Source: Bacillota bacterium
Lineage (GTDB): Bacteria; Bacillota_I; Bacilli_A; RF39; UBA660
Assembly: GCA_003524085.1 (NCBI GenBank)
Contig: DOEC01000029.1
Location: forward strand, 35,372 to 99,371
DNA length: 64,000 bases
Direction: 5' to 3'
Part shown: piece by piece, positions 14,721 through 24,172 of the stretch
Position numbering within the stretch: the stretch's first letter is position 1
Layout of the letters: every line of letters begins with the position of its first letter
The notes under the pieces: generated by a model
Seen by the model: only the letters and a program-made list of their open reading frames with translations
What the model was told of the DNA's origin: nothing
The model's database searches: none
Program-made: the position numbers and the translations under genes

Positions 14721-17213
14721 ATGAACATATTTAAAAAAATGTTTGACCATGAATATAAAGAATTAAAAAGGTTTGAGGAGTTGGCAGATAAAGTATTAGC
14801 ATTAGATAGTGAAATGAGTAAGTTAACTCCACTTGAATTAAAAGCTAAAACTAGTGAATTTAAAAGTAGATTAAGTGAAGGAGAGACACTAGATGATATT
14901 TTAGTTGAAGCGTTTGCAGTTGTTAGAGAAGCTGCTTATAGAGTGCTTGGAGAAAAGCCTTATAAAGTTCAAGTAATTGGTGGTATTTGTATACATTATG
15001 GTAATATTGCTGAAATGAAAACTGGTGAAGGTAAGACTTTAACTAGTACAATGCCAGCATACTTAAATGCTTTAAGTGGGGACGGGGTACACGTTATTAC
15101 AGTTAATGAGTACTTAAGTGAAAGAGACGCTAATTGGATGGGACAAGTGTATAACTACCTAGATATTAGTGTTGGTGTTAACAAGAAAGATATGTCTAGA
15201 GAAGAAAAGAGAGAAGCTTATTCTAAAGATATAACATATACCACTAATAATGAACTTGGGTTTGATTATTTAAGAGATAATATGGTTGTAAGAAAAGAAG
15301 ATAGAGTTCAAAGAAAACTTAATTTTGCAATCATTGATGAAGTTGATTCAATACTTATAGATGAAGCTAGAACTCCATTAATTATAAGTGGTGGGGTTAG
15401 TAAAAGTGCGGACCTTTATAAGTTAGCAGATAAGACTGCTAAGAGTTTAAGAAGTGAAGACTATAATTTAGATGAGAAAACTAGGGGTGTTACTTTAACT
15501 GAAGAAGGTATTAAGAAGTGTGAAAAACTTTTAAATGTAGATAACTTATATGATATTAGTAATGCAGGACTCGTTCACAATTTAGATAAAGCACTTGTTG
15601 CTAATTATGGGTTTAAGAAAGATGTTGATTATGTTGTTCAAAATGATCAAATTATTATAGTTGATTCATTTACCGGTAGACTTATGCATGGTAGACAATA
15701 TAGTGATGGATTACATCAAGCACTTGAAGCTAAAGAAGGCGTTAAGATAAATGAAGAAACTAAGGTACTTGCTACAATAACTTTTCAAAATTTATTTAGA
15801 ATGTATAATAAGTTAAGTGGCATGACAGGTACAGCTAAGACTGAAGAAGAAGAGTTTAGAAATATATATAATATGTATGTTATAGAGATACCTACTAATG
15901 TGCCAGTTAAAAGAGTTGATATGGAAGACTTGGTGTATGTTAACATGAGAGGTAAATTTAATGCTCTTGCTAATACTATTGAAGAAATTCATAAGACTGG
16001 ACAACCAATACTTGTTGGTACTGCTTCTATTGAAAGTTCTGAAAGGTTAAGTGATTTACTTAATAAAAGAGGAATTAAACATGAGCTTTTGAATGCTAAG
16101 AATCATGAAAGAGAGGCTCATATTATTGAGAATGCAGGGCAAAAGGGTGCTGTTACTATTGCTACAAATATGGCTGGACGTGGTACTGATATTAAGCTTG
16201 GAGAAGGTGTTAAAGAGCTAGGAGGACTTGTTGTTTTGGGTAGTGAAAGGCATGAGAGTAGACGTATTGATAACCAACTTCGTGGACGTGCAGGTAGACA
16301 AGGAGACCCTGGTACTACAAGATTTTATATTTCTATGGAAGATGATTTGATGGTTAAGTTTGGTAGTGAAAAGATTAAGGGCATAATGTTAAGTCTTGGA
16401 TTTACTGAAGATACTCCTATTACACATAAAATGATGAGTAAGAATATTGAGAGTAGTCAAAAGAGAGTTGAAGGATTTAACTATGATAGAAGAAAAGCAT
16501 TACTAGACTATGATAATGTTATTAGTAAGCAAAGAGAAATTGTTTATGAAAGAAGAAATGAAATATTAGATAAGGATAGTATTAGAGATAGAGTTCTAAC
16601 TATATTTAAAGATTATGTTGTAGAGACAGTTAATGATCATTTTGTTCCAGAAGACGTGTTAACTCATAATGATATCGTTAATATATGCGAGATATTTAAT
16701 TCTAATTTGTTAAAGAGTGAAAAATTAGTTGAGAAAGATTTAGAGAATAAGAGTATAGACGAGGTACAAAATACTATTTATGATATAGTTGTAAAAGATT
16801 ATAATGAGAAACTTAAGGATGTACCTAAAGAAATTCAAGATGACTTTGAAAAAGCAATAACTTTAAGAGTGCTTGATAAAAATTGGATGAACCAACTTGA
16901 TAATATGGAACAACTTAAGGAAGGTATTGGTTTAAGAGGATATGCTCAAACTAATCCACTTCAAGCTTATGCTTTAGAAGGTTTTCAAATGTTTGATAAT
17001 ATGCTTAAGGAAACTAATAGGGAGATTACTACATATTTACTTAAGGCTGAAGTTAGACAAAATTTAGAGAGACATGAGAATAAGAATATTAAGACTAATG
17101 ATAGTAGTGAAAGCACTAAGAAGACACCTAAGAAAGCAGAAAATAAAATTGGTAGAAATGATCCATGTCCTTGTGGCTCAGGGAAAAAATATAAACAATG
17201 TTGTGGTAAATAA
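14721..17213 (+). CDS. secA: Preprotein translocase ATPase SecA
   Basis: SecA drives protein export through SecYEG. The protein of 830 residues has Walker A MKTGEGKTLT near residue 100, the DEVDSILIDEARTPLI Walker B region near 210, the preprotein-binding and helical scaffold regions, NMAGRGTDIKLG and QLRGRAGRQGDPG helicase motifs, and a C-terminal zinc SEC-C motif (NDPCPCGSGKKYKQCCGK). The ATG at 14721 sits after GGTGATAAT and starts MNIFKKMF, as in homologues; the tandem ATGs at 14703/14706 are less likely. The prfB gene that often follows secA is absent; an accessory patch begins instead. Confidence 0.97.
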   Translation: MNIFKKMFDHEYKELKRFEELADKVLALDSEMSKLTPLELKAKTSEFKSRLSEGETLDDILVEAFAVVREAAYRVLGEKPYKVQVIGGICIHYGNIAEMKTGEGKTLTSTMPAYLNALSGDGVHVITVNEYLSERDANWMGQVYNYLDISVGVNKKDMSREEKREAYSKDITYTTNNELGFDYLRDNMVVRKEDRVQRKLNFAIIDEVDSILIDEARTPLIISGGVSKSADLYKLADKTAKSLRSEDYNLDEKTRGVTLTEEGIKKCEKLLNVDNLYDISNAGLVHNLDKALVANYGFKKDVDYVVQNDQIIIVDSFTGRLMHGRQYSDGLHQALEAKEGVKINEETKVLATITFQNLFRMYNKLSGMTGTAKTEEEEFRNIYNMYVIEIPTNVPVKRVDMEDLVYVNMRGKFNALANTIEEIHKTGQPILVGTASIESSERLSDLLNKRGIKHELLNAKNHEREAHIIENAGQKGAVTIATNMAGRGTDIKLGEGVKELGGLVVLGSERHESRRIDNQLRGRAGRQGDPGTTRFYISMEDDLMVKFGSEKIKGIMLSLGFTEDTPITHKMMSKNIESSQKRVEGFNYDRRKALLDYDNVISKQREIVYERRNEILDKDSIRDRVLTIFKDYVVETVNDHFVPEDVLTHNDIVNICEIFNSNLLKSEKLVEKDLENKSIDEVQNTIYDIVVKDYNEKLKDVPKEIQDDFEKAITLRVLDKNWMNQLDNMEQLKEGIGLRGYAQTNPLQAYALEGFQMFDNMLKETNREITTYLLKAEVRQNLERHENKNIKTNDSSESTKKTPKKAENKIGRNDPCPCGSGKKYKQCCGK

Positions 17214-17257
17214 CTCGCAAAACCCGATAAAATAAGGGAAAACGCGAGTTTTTCTTT
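17212..17257 (+). terminator. Terminator of secA
   Basis: AACTCGC (17212-17218) pairs with GCGAGTT (17244-17250), with an inner CCC/GGG pair and a T-rich tail. Confidence 0.8.
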
Positions 17258-17334
17258 TTATCAAAAAATAGCCTAAAATTGGCTTTAGAATTATTTTGTA
17301 GTATAATATTTAACAAATTTAAGGAGTTGAGAAA

Positions 17335-18324
17335 ATGAAAGCAGTAAATGGAGAAGAATTAGATTTAGAGAATGATTATAATTTTTTAATGTTATGTAAT
17401 GATTTTATAGTAGATATTTTAAAATGTACTGATAAATATCAATGGAGTTCCGAAAAAATAGATATTAAAGAAAAGGATATTAAAAAATTTAATTCATCAA
17501 AATATGATATATTTTATTTTAGAGAACATGGCTATGCAACAGTAATAAATAGAAGCTTATATAAACATATAGTGTTTTCTCTTGTTGCTGATTATAATAC
17601 CTATGTATTTGATGCCATTAATTGTGCTTTAAGATATCACTTTGGAACAGCATTTACCTTATTAAGGAAACCATTTAAGGACGATCTTCTTTTATTAGAA
17701 ATGATTTATGTTAAAGGTTATAGATTTGTACCTGAATTTTTAAATAAACCAATTAAAAATTTTTCTATAGATAAAATAACGAAAGAAGAAAAAAAGAAAA
17801 TATTAAGAAAATGTTGTAAAAAGATTAATTTCTTCACGGGTAAAAGGATGTATGATTTAAGATATGAAAAAAGTTCAAAGGAGAGTCTAGAAAAAATATG
17901 GAATAAAACTTCACATATAATAACAAATGCTAAGGATTATGCAACAGAAGATGGTAACTTAAATATTATATTTGCAACAGAAGATATTGTTGAAGAGAAT
18001 CTTGTATATTTTTATAAAGTTTGCTGTAGTGTTCAATTATATTTTGTTACTCTTCTTTTAAATATTTTGAAAGATGAAGAACTAATATCTGAAGAATGTT
18101 TTAATCAAAACATGGGAAATTTATACTTTGCTTTTTCATGTACATTAGGAAACGATTTGCCTGAAGAAATTGTTAAATCAATAATACTTAAATGTAATCA
18201 TTGTGGTTCGATTACAAATATAACAAGCAAAATGATAAATAAAAATAATAAAAACAAGACTTTTAAATATAAATGTGAACATTGTAAAAAAGAATCAATA
18301 ATAAATGGATTTATATTATCATAA
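17335..18324 (+). CDS. Hypothetical protein with C-terminal zinc ribbon
   Basis: I do not recognise the family. The 329-residue protein has no signal peptide or clear membrane segment. Its central part is helix-rich (TAFTLLRKPFKDDLLLLEMI near residue 100), faintly like the A-x-LLR helices of some HEPN-related families, but this is weak. The last 45 residues hold two CxxC pairs, CNHCGS and CEHCKKE, separated by about 30 residues, a likely zinc ribbon. AAGGAG precedes the start. It opens the accessory patch after secA and is followed by the YunG-Ada fusion. Serine codons here lean to TCA/TCT more than the AGT-rich core genes, in keeping with transfer. Confidence 0.6.
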   Translation: MKAVNGEELDLENDYNFLMLCNDFIVDILKCTDKYQWSSEKIDIKEKDIKKFNSSKYDIFYFREHGYATVINRSLYKHIVFSLVADYNTYVFDAINCALRYHFGTAFTLLRKPFKDDLLLLEMIYVKGYRFVPEFLNKPIKNFSIDKITKEEKKKILRKCCKKINFFTGKRMYDLRYEKSSKESLEKIWNKTSHIITNAKDYATEDGNLNIIFATEDIVEENLVYFYKVCCSVQLYFVTLLLNILKDEELISEECFNQNMGNLYFAFSCTLGNDLPEEIVKSIILKCNHCGSITNITSKMINKNNKNKTFKYKCEHCKKESIINGFILS

Positions 18325-18426
18325 TTGTTAGTTCAGTTTCAAAATGACATTGGTAAGCGAGTTTAAAACATATAATATTAAATAAAAATAAAGAATAATA
18401 TGGTATAATGTTTATAGGAGGGTTTT

Positions 18427-19200
18427 ATGGAAATAGGACAATTAAAACAAATATTAATACAATCTTGGAATTTGGAAACATGCTCACCAGGATTAAGAGA
18501 TAAATGGAATGAAGAAAATCCATCAATAGGACAATGTGCAATTACAGCTCTAATAGTAAATGATTTTTTTGGCGGAAAAATTATGAGATGCATGGCATCA
18601 TCCGGAAGTCATTACTACAATATAATAGATGATGAACTTGTTGATTTAACAGTAGAACAATTTTTAGGAGAAATTCCTCAATATGAAAATGGTGAAGAGA
18701 GAACAAGAGAATATTTGTTAAGTAACAAAGATACAAAAAATAGCTATGAGAAATTACTTTATAATTTAAAACAGTTAATTAGACAGTTTCAAGGCAAACA
18801 GTTCAAATTAATTGATTGCAATGGACAAGAGTATTTGAGTAATACCCCAGGAACATTAGCTGGCAATAGAAAATTAAAAATATATGGAAGACTTGACTGC
18901 CAATCAGCCAAAAGATGGATTGAAAAAGGTTATTATATTTCAAATAGAGTTTTTTTTCAAAATGAAGGTATAGCAATTGCTGCCGGATATCGTCCATGTG
19001 CAAAATGTATGCCTGATAAATATAAAGAGTGGAAAAATGACCAAATAAGAAAAAATAGATTTCAAATGTGTGCTGATCAAAGAACACAATTTATGTTAGA
19101 AGAAGTTTCACAAGAATTTAGAGATCTTTTACAATTATGTAGTAACCAACTTTATCTTGATGAAGATGGAATGGTAAAACAGAAGAAGAAAAAGTTATAA
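18427..19200 (+). CDS. YunG-like domain fused to an Ada-type metal-binding domain
   Basis: Residues 1-90 resemble the YunG family (CSPGLRDKWNEENPSIGQCA, then GGKIMRCMASSGSHYYNII and the DLTVEQF end), whose function is unknown. Residues about 125-200 resemble the N-terminal metal-binding module of Ada: KIYGRLDCQSAKRW, NRVFF, AAGYRPCAKCMPD, with the cysteines that would bind zinc. No methyltransferase or AraC domain follows, so this is not a full Ada. The start has AGGAGGG upstream and the gene has its own TATAAT-like -10 (TGGTATAAT). A role in nucleic-acid damage sensing or DNA modification is only a guess from the Ada part. Confidence 0.65.
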   Translation: MEIGQLKQILIQSWNLETCSPGLRDKWNEENPSIGQCAITALIVNDFFGGKIMRCMASSGSHYYNIIDDELVDLTVEQFLGEIPQYENGEERTREYLLSNKDTKNSYEKLLYNLKQLIRQFQGKQFKLIDCNGQEYLSNTPGTLAGNRKLKIYGRLDCQSAKRWIEKGYYISNRVFFQNEGIAIAAGYRPCAKCMPDKYKEWKNDQIRKNRFQMCADQRTQFMLEEVSQEFRDLLQLCSNQLYLDEDGMVKQKKKKL

Positions 19201-19369
19201 AAATTGCAATACAAAAAATATTCGAAAAATACTAATTTTTGAATTTTAGATACTTTTTTAGATACCTTCTGCTAGGTTTCCCGAGTGCTCTCGGAAGCTC
19301 CCAAGTGCATTCAATAGCCGAAAAGAGCCAAAAAAAGTTCTGGAAAGCTACCAAAACTCCTACTATAAA

Positions 19370-19417
19370 AATCCATGTGTAAGTGGCAAAAAGTATAAAA
19401 ACTGTTGTGGAAAATAA
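19370..19417 (+). pseudogene. SEC-C zinc motif remnant
   Basis: The frame at 19370-19417 reads NPCVSGKKYKNCCGK then stop, a slightly damaged SEC-C motif (normal form NPCPCGSGKKYKNCC). The frame is open back to about 19262 without a start codon. It is the tail of a lost gene, possibly a secA 3' end or another SEC-C protein. The upstream 19260-19340 stretch is unusually G+C-rich for this genome and contains the hairpin CCGAG-TGCT-CTCGG. Confidence 0.6.
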
Positions 19418-19466
19418 TTTAAGATGTGGATAAACATTGTTTTATTCACATTTTTTATATGAGTTA

Positions 19467-20015
19467 ATGGCTATGAATGATAAAATTATAGGAAATGAAA
19501 AGAATATAATATTTTATAATGATGAAGATGGAAATGCTAAGATAGAGGTATTACTTGAAAATGAGAATGTTTGGTTAAATGCTGATACTTTAGCGATTCT
19601 TTTTGATATTGATAGAAGTGACATTGTTAGACACATTAATAATATCTATAAAGATGAAGAATTGATTGAGGATGGCAAATGTGCAAATATTGCACACATG
19701 GGTAATGATGGAAAACAGTAATTAAAGATTGTATGGTTCAGGGTTTTGCTTTAAATTATGATAGATTTATGAAAGCTAGAAAATCTGATCAAGAGTATTT
19801 TAAAAGATTACTTGAAAGAATAAAATTAATTCGTACAAGTGAGAGAATGTTTTATCAAAAAATTACTGATATATTTGCTGAAAACTCTGTAGATTATGAT
19901 AAAAATAGTGAAACAGCTATAATTTTTTATAAGACTATAAAAATAAGTTTTATTATGCAATAACTAGTAGTACTGCAGCAAAAATAATATATAATATTGT
20001 TGTGTTAGCCAAGTA
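19467..20015 (+). pseudogene. Degraded RhuM-family gene
   Basis: Three adjacent frame-shifted pieces match the RhuM (virulence protein/Fic-associated) family in order: NIIFYNDEDGNAKIEVLLEN with VWLNADTLAILFDIDRS from about 19500; VQGFALNYDRF with LLERIKLIRTSERMFYQKIT in another frame from 19733; and NKFYYAITSSTAAKIIYN in a third frame after 19945. About 35 residues are missing between the first two and the normal C-terminus is absent. The following 20016-20298 shows no recognisable gene. RhuM genes are often carried on mobile islands, so this marks decay of an accessory insertion. Confidence 0.75.
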
Positions 20016-20298
20016 ATACAGCGTGGTGAAGTTGTGAATGAAGAGAAATTAATTAGTGTATAAAATAGAAATGCAAATCTTTATAATTATACTATTAGTA
20101 AAAATATTCAATTTGATTATTTGATAAGTATTATAGTTGTTATGAGAAAGTGAAAGACGCTTATTTCGTAGTTACTTATGCTTCAGTTAGAGATATTATT
20201 ATTTGTGAATATATTTAAAAAATTAATACACTTTCAATAAAATTGTTGGTGCATTTTTCTTTTTAATGTGGTATTATAATTATAAGGAGGAGTAGAAA

Positions 20299-20865
20299 GT
20301 GATAAAAAAGTATATTAAGAAGTGTGAAATGTATTCTATGATTATTTCTATACTTATGATAGTTTTATCTTTGTTTTTAATATTTAAACCAATTAAATCT
20401 ATTGAGACTTTTGTATTATTATTTTCAGTTATAATGCTTGTTAATGGTGTTATTGGAGTAGTTACATATTTTACTATTGAAAGTGATGAAAGATTATTTA
20501 GTTTTGATTTACTTAGTGGTATTACAAATATTATAGCTGGTGTACTTGTGTTCATTTATAGAAGTAGTTTAGTAGAAGTATTTCCTATTATGTTAGGTAT
20601 TTATGTTATAGTAAGTAATTTACTAAAAATGCAAATCTCAATTAACTTGAGTAATGTACCTGAAAGTAATTGGGTTTTACTTGTTATTATGTCAATTTTA
20701 AATATGATAATAGGTATACTTTTAATTACTAATCCATTTGAGTCTATTATAACAATTACAACATTATGTGGTATTTTCTTATTAGTAAGTGAAGTAATTA
20801 GTTTAGTAGAAGAAATATATGTTTTGATTAAAATTAAAAAATTTGAAAAAACTATAGGCATGTAG
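20299..20865 (+). CDS. DUF308 / HdeD-like membrane protein
   Basis: A 188-residue protein with six closely spaced membrane helices in pairs, the HdeD/DUF308 pattern: short hydrophobic segments ending in motifs such as KPIKSIETFVLL and TNPFESIITITTLCGIFLL, the repeated P-x-x-S/T turn typical of the family. Function in Bacillota is unknown. It starts with GTG after a strong AAGGAGGAG site, behind a TGTGGTATTATAAT extended -10, and ends in its own terminator, so it is monocistronic. Confidence 0.8.
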   Translation: MIKKYIKKCEMYSMIISILMIVLSLFLIFKPIKSIETFVLLFSVIMLVNGVIGVVTYFTIESDERLFSFDLLSGITNIIAGVLVFIYRSSLVEVFPIMLGIYVIVSNLLKMQISINLSNVPESNWVLLVIMSILNMIIGILLITNPFESIITITTLCGIFLLVSEVISLVEEIYVLIKIKKFEKTIGM

Positions 20866-20887
20866 ATTTAATTTACATGTTTTTTCT
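20859..20887 (+). terminator. Terminator after the DUF308 gene
   Basis: CATGTA (20859-20864) pairs with TACATG (20874-20879), extended by weaker inner pairs, then a T run. Confidence 0.75.
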
Positions 20888-20923
20888 TTTGTTATGTGAT
20901 ATAATTAGAATGGTGGTTATATT

Positions 20924-21403
20924 ATGGCAAAAGAAAATTTTTTATCGTCAATTTATTTAATTATAAAGAATGAAAAAGGAGAGATACTTTTACAACGTAG
21001 AAAGGGTACTAAATTATGGTGTGGTTTTTTGGCTCTTCCTGCTGGGCATGTTGATTTAGGGGAAAACGTGTATGAAGCAATGATGAGAGAAGCTAAAGAA
21101 GAATTGGGTATTGAAGTTAGAGTTTCAGATATAATTGATACTTTTGTAGTTAATAGAAAAAATGTGAGTTTACCAAATTACTTTGATGTTTATTTTGAAT
21201 TTAAGAGTTACGTTGGAGAAATTAAAATTAATGAAAAAGATAAATGTGAAGAATTAGTGTGGGCTAGAATAGATGATTTACCAAGTGAAATGATAACATT
21301 TGAAAAGGAAGCTATAGCTAATAATTCTAATGGAATTAAGTTTAGTGTAATACTTGCTGATAATGAAGAAAAACTAGTTAAAATGAAAAGTGTAAATTCA
21401 TAA
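20924..21403 (+). CDS. Nudix hydrolase
   Basis: A pyrophosphohydrolase of nucleoside diphosphates linked to another group; the substrate cannot be told from sequence. The Nudix box GX5EX7REUXEEXGU is complete: GHVDLGENVYEAMMREAKEELGI (split here as GHVDLGENVYE and AMMREAKEELGI). The N-terminal LLQRRKGTKLWCGFLALPAG is typical of MutT-like housekeeping or NDP-sugar pyrophosphatases. Size (159) is normal. It is flanked by terminators on both sides. Confidence 0.88.
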   Translation: MAKENFLSSIYLIIKNEKGEILLQRRKGTKLWCGFLALPAGHVDLGENVYEAMMREAKEELGIEVRVSDIIDTFVVNRKNVSLPNYFDVYFEFKSYVGEIKINEKDKCEELVWARIDDLPSEMITFEKEAIANNSNGIKFSVILADNEEKLVKMKSVNS

Positions 21404-21405
21404 AG

Positions 21406-21442
21406 GAAGTTATGTCAAATTTAAAGATATAACTCTTTTTTT
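21406..21442 (+). terminator. Terminator after the Nudix gene
   Basis: AGTTAT (21408-21413) pairs with ATAACT (21429-21434) across a longer loop and is followed by T7. Confidence 0.55.
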
Positions 21443-21501
21443 GTTTAAGTTTATGAAAGAAAATGATATAATTATAGTATATTATATTAAGTGAGGTAAA
21501 T

Positions 21502-23700
21502 ATGAAGAAGTATTATAAATATATAGATGTTTTAAGAGTAATAGCGTGCTTATTTGTGCTTTTATATCATTTAGGCTTATCAAAGGGTGGTTATTTGGCT
21601 GTTTGCACTTTTTTTGTAATGAGTGGGTATTTTACTTGTAAGAGTTTATTTAAAAATGAAAAAGTTTCTTTAAAGAAATATTATAAAGATAGGTTTTTTA
21701 AGATATATTTACCACTTTTCGTAGTTGTTTTATTAACAATTGGTGTGGTTAGTTTAATTCCTAATGTTTCATGGTTTAATTTAAAACCAGAAAGCACTAG
21801 TGCACTTTTAGGGTACAATAATATTTGGCAAGTTGGGGCTAGTTTAGACTATTTTTCAAGACATATTAATTCACCATTTATGCATTTATGGTATATATCT
21901 ATACTTCTTCAATTTGATTTAGTTTTTCCTTTTATATTTTTGATTCTTAAGAAATTAGGTGATAAATTAGGTAAGAGTACACCTGTTGTAATTACATTTT
22001 TAGTAAGTATTATTAGTACAGTATATTTTTATAAAGTTAGTTTAAATGGAAGTACAATGGCTTTGTATTATGGAACTTTCACACGTATGTTTTCAATTTG
22101 GTTTGGCGTATTTTTGGGAATGGTACATCACTATTACAGACCTATTATATTTAATAATAAGAAGTTAAGTAAGATAATATATTTTGTTTATTTAGTAATT
22201 TTAATTGGTATGTTTGTAACTGTAGGATATGACTCAAAGTATTTTAGTGTTGCAATGATTTTAGCAAGTCTAATTAGCATGAGATTAATTAGTTATGGTA
22301 CAGTAGATGTAAATGTTAAAAATGAGACTAACTTCTTTGGATATGTTATTAAGAAATTTAGTGATATAAGTTATTTAGTATATTTAGTACAATATCCTGT
22401 TATATATTTAATTCAGTACAGTGGGTTAGAAGGATTTAAAAAAGTAAGTTTAATCTTTGTTTTAGTTATAGTTATTTCTATAATTTTACATATTGCTTTA
22501 GATTTTAAGAGTTCTAAGTATAAAAAGATAAGATGTTTATTAGTTATTTTAGTTGGATGTTTTATGATATATGGTGGGCTAAAATTTGCTGAAAGTAAAG
22601 ATCATACTAGTGAAATGAAAGCATTGGAAAAAGAGTTAGAAGAAAATAAAAAGTTAGTAAACGAAAATCAAGAGAATTATCAGAAAGAACTTGAAAAGGA
22701 AAGAGAAGATTTAGATAAAATATTAAGTGAACTTGATGTTGATAAAGATAAGTTAATGGAAGTGATTAAGTCTTTTCCTATAATTGGAATAGGAGACTCA
22801 GTTATGCTGGGGGCTATAAACAACTTGTATGAAGCTTTTCCTAATGGATACTTTGATGCTAAGGTGAGTAGGACTGACTATGAAGTGGATGATATATTAA
22901 TAGATTTGAAGAAAAAGAATATGCTAGGGGAGCCTATCTTAATTCATTTGGGTACTAATGGGGACTGCAGTAGAAGTTGTAAGTTACAGATTATGAAGTT
23001 AACTGAAGGACATGAGGTGTTCTGGATAAATACTACTAATTTAGATTATGTTAATGAGAAATTGAAGAAGTATGAAAGTGAGTTTAGTAATTTACATATA
23101 ATAGACTGGAAGAGTTTGAGTAAGGGGCATGATGAATACTTTTATAGTGATGGAATACATTTAAATCCAGTTGGTAGAAAAGCTTATACTGAAGTAATTT
23201 TGAATGAATTATATAATTATTATATGAATGAATATAAGAAGAAGCAAGATGAAGCTATTGGTAAGTATGAAGAAGAACAAAAAAGTAAGATTACATTTTA
23301 TGGAGATACACTTTTACTTAGTGTTTTTCAAAATTTTAAGAGTGAGTTTAGTAAAAGTAATTTTATAACTAGAGATAAATTTAGTTATAGTGATTTAATG
23401 AGTTTAATAAGTGAAAGTATTGAAAAGAAAGAAATTACTAATCGTGTGGTATTAATGTTTGATGAAGATATTAAAGTAAGTGAATATAAAGAAATAGCTA
23501 AAATGTTAGAAGGAAAAGATTTATATGTAATAAGTGTTACCAATGAAATTAGTGAGTTAAGTAAGTTAGAGAATGTTAAGGTAATTAAACTTGATGTTAA
23601 AAATAATAAAGATTATTTGATGGCGGATAATAAACATTTAAGTAAGACTGGAAAAGATGAGCTAACTAAGTTAGTGAGCGAGGTAATTAATAATGAATGA
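21502..23700 (+). CDS. OatA/OafA-like acyltransferase with two SGNH-like domains
   Basis: Residues 1-355 form an acyltransferase-3 membrane domain of about ten helices, starting with YIDVLRVIACLFVLLYHLG that includes the catalytic-type histidine, and MSGYF. A coiled coil (about 370-415) leads outside to an SGNH domain (about 425-570) with GDSVML, HLGTNGD and the D-x-x-H pair in SDGIHLNPVG. A second, similar domain follows (about 595-730) starting FYGDTLLLSVF and ending MADNKHLSKTG. It has Thr where the catalytic Ser should be, so it may be inactive. The likely role is O-acetylation of peptidoglycan or a wall polymer, as for OatA. It overlaps the pncC-like gene by 8 bases. Confidence 0.85.
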   Translation: MKKYYKYIDVLRVIACLFVLLYHLGLSKGGYLAVCTFFVMSGYFTCKSLFKNEKVSLKKYYKDRFFKIYLPLFVVVLLTIGVVSLIPNVSWFNLKPESTSALLGYNNIWQVGASLDYFSRHINSPFMHLWYISILLQFDLVFPFIFLILKKLGDKLGKSTPVVITFLVSIISTVYFYKVSLNGSTMALYYGTFTRMFSIWFGVFLGMVHHYYRPIIFNNKKLSKIIYFVYLVILIGMFVTVGYDSKYFSVAMILASLISMRLISYGTVDVNVKNETNFFGYVIKKFSDISYLVYLVQYPVIYLIQYSGLEGFKKVSLIFVLVIVISIILHIALDFKSSKYKKIRCLLVILVGCFMIYGGLKFAESKDHTSEMKALEKELEENKKLVNENQENYQKELEKEREDLDKILSELDVDKDKLMEVIKSFPIIGIGDSVMLGAINNLYEAFPNGYFDAKVSRTDYEVDDILIDLKKKNMLGEPILIHLGTNGDCSRSCKLQIMKLTEGHEVFWINTTNLDYVNEKLKKYESEFSNLHIIDWKSLSKGHDEYFYSDGIHLNPVGRKAYTEVILNELYNYYMNEYKKKQDEAIGKYEEEQKSKITFYGDTLLLSVFQNFKSEFSKSNFITRDKFSYSDLMSLISESIEKKEITNRVVLMFDEDIKVSEYKEIAKMLEGKDLYVISVTNEISELSKLENVKVIKLDVKNNKDYLMADNKHLSKTGKDELTKLVSEVINNE

Positions 23701-24172
23701 AGTAGTTAATGAGTTATTAAAACTAGGTAAGAAAGTAAGTACAATGGAGTCTTGTACTGGTGGATATATTGCTAATATTATTACTAATGTAGAGGGGTCA
23801 AGTGAAGTGTTTAACTTTGGGGCAGTGACTTATAGTAATTCATTTAAGGAAAAACTTGGAGTTAGCAGTGAAGTAATACTTAAGTATTCAGTATATAGTA
23901 TGGAGACATCTATGGAAATGAGTAAAAATATTAGCTTGTATACTGGTGCTAATTATGGAATAGGTATAACTGGTAAGTTAAATCGTGTTGATAAAGAGAA
24001 TTTATTTGGTAGTGATAATGTTGTATTTGTAAGTATATATGATAGGGATAATAATGAGTACTTTAATAAAAGAATTGAAGTTGGTAAGAGTAGTCGAGTT
24101 GAAAATAAAGAATATATTGGAGAGATAGTTACAGAAATGATGTTATCAATATTAAAGTATGGAAAGCTTTAG
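23693..24172 (+). CDS. CinA C-terminal domain protein, NMN amidohydrolase family
   Basis: PncC-type enzymes deamidate nicotinamide mononucleotide in pyridine nucleotide recycling. The 159-residue protein has the family features ESCTGGYIANIITNVEGSS with its catalytic serine region, AVTYSN, and GITGKLN. It lacks the N-terminal MoCF domain of full CinA. GITGKLN replaces the commoner GIAGPGG, a small oddity that could affect activity. Start overlaps the acyltransferase stop; a terminator follows. Confidence 0.82.
   Translation: MNEVVNELLKLGKKVSTMESCTGGYIANIITNVEGSSEVFNFGAVTYSNSFKEKLGVSSEVILKYSVYSMETSMEMSKNISLYTGANYGIGITGKLNRVDKENLFGSDNVVFVSIYDRDNNEYFNKRIEVGKSSRVENKEYIGEIVTEMMLSILKYGKL

Noticed and set aside
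17128..17316. Reverse-strand 62-codon frame over the secA end
   Set aside because: It crosses the secA coding end and its terminator and has no family resemblance.
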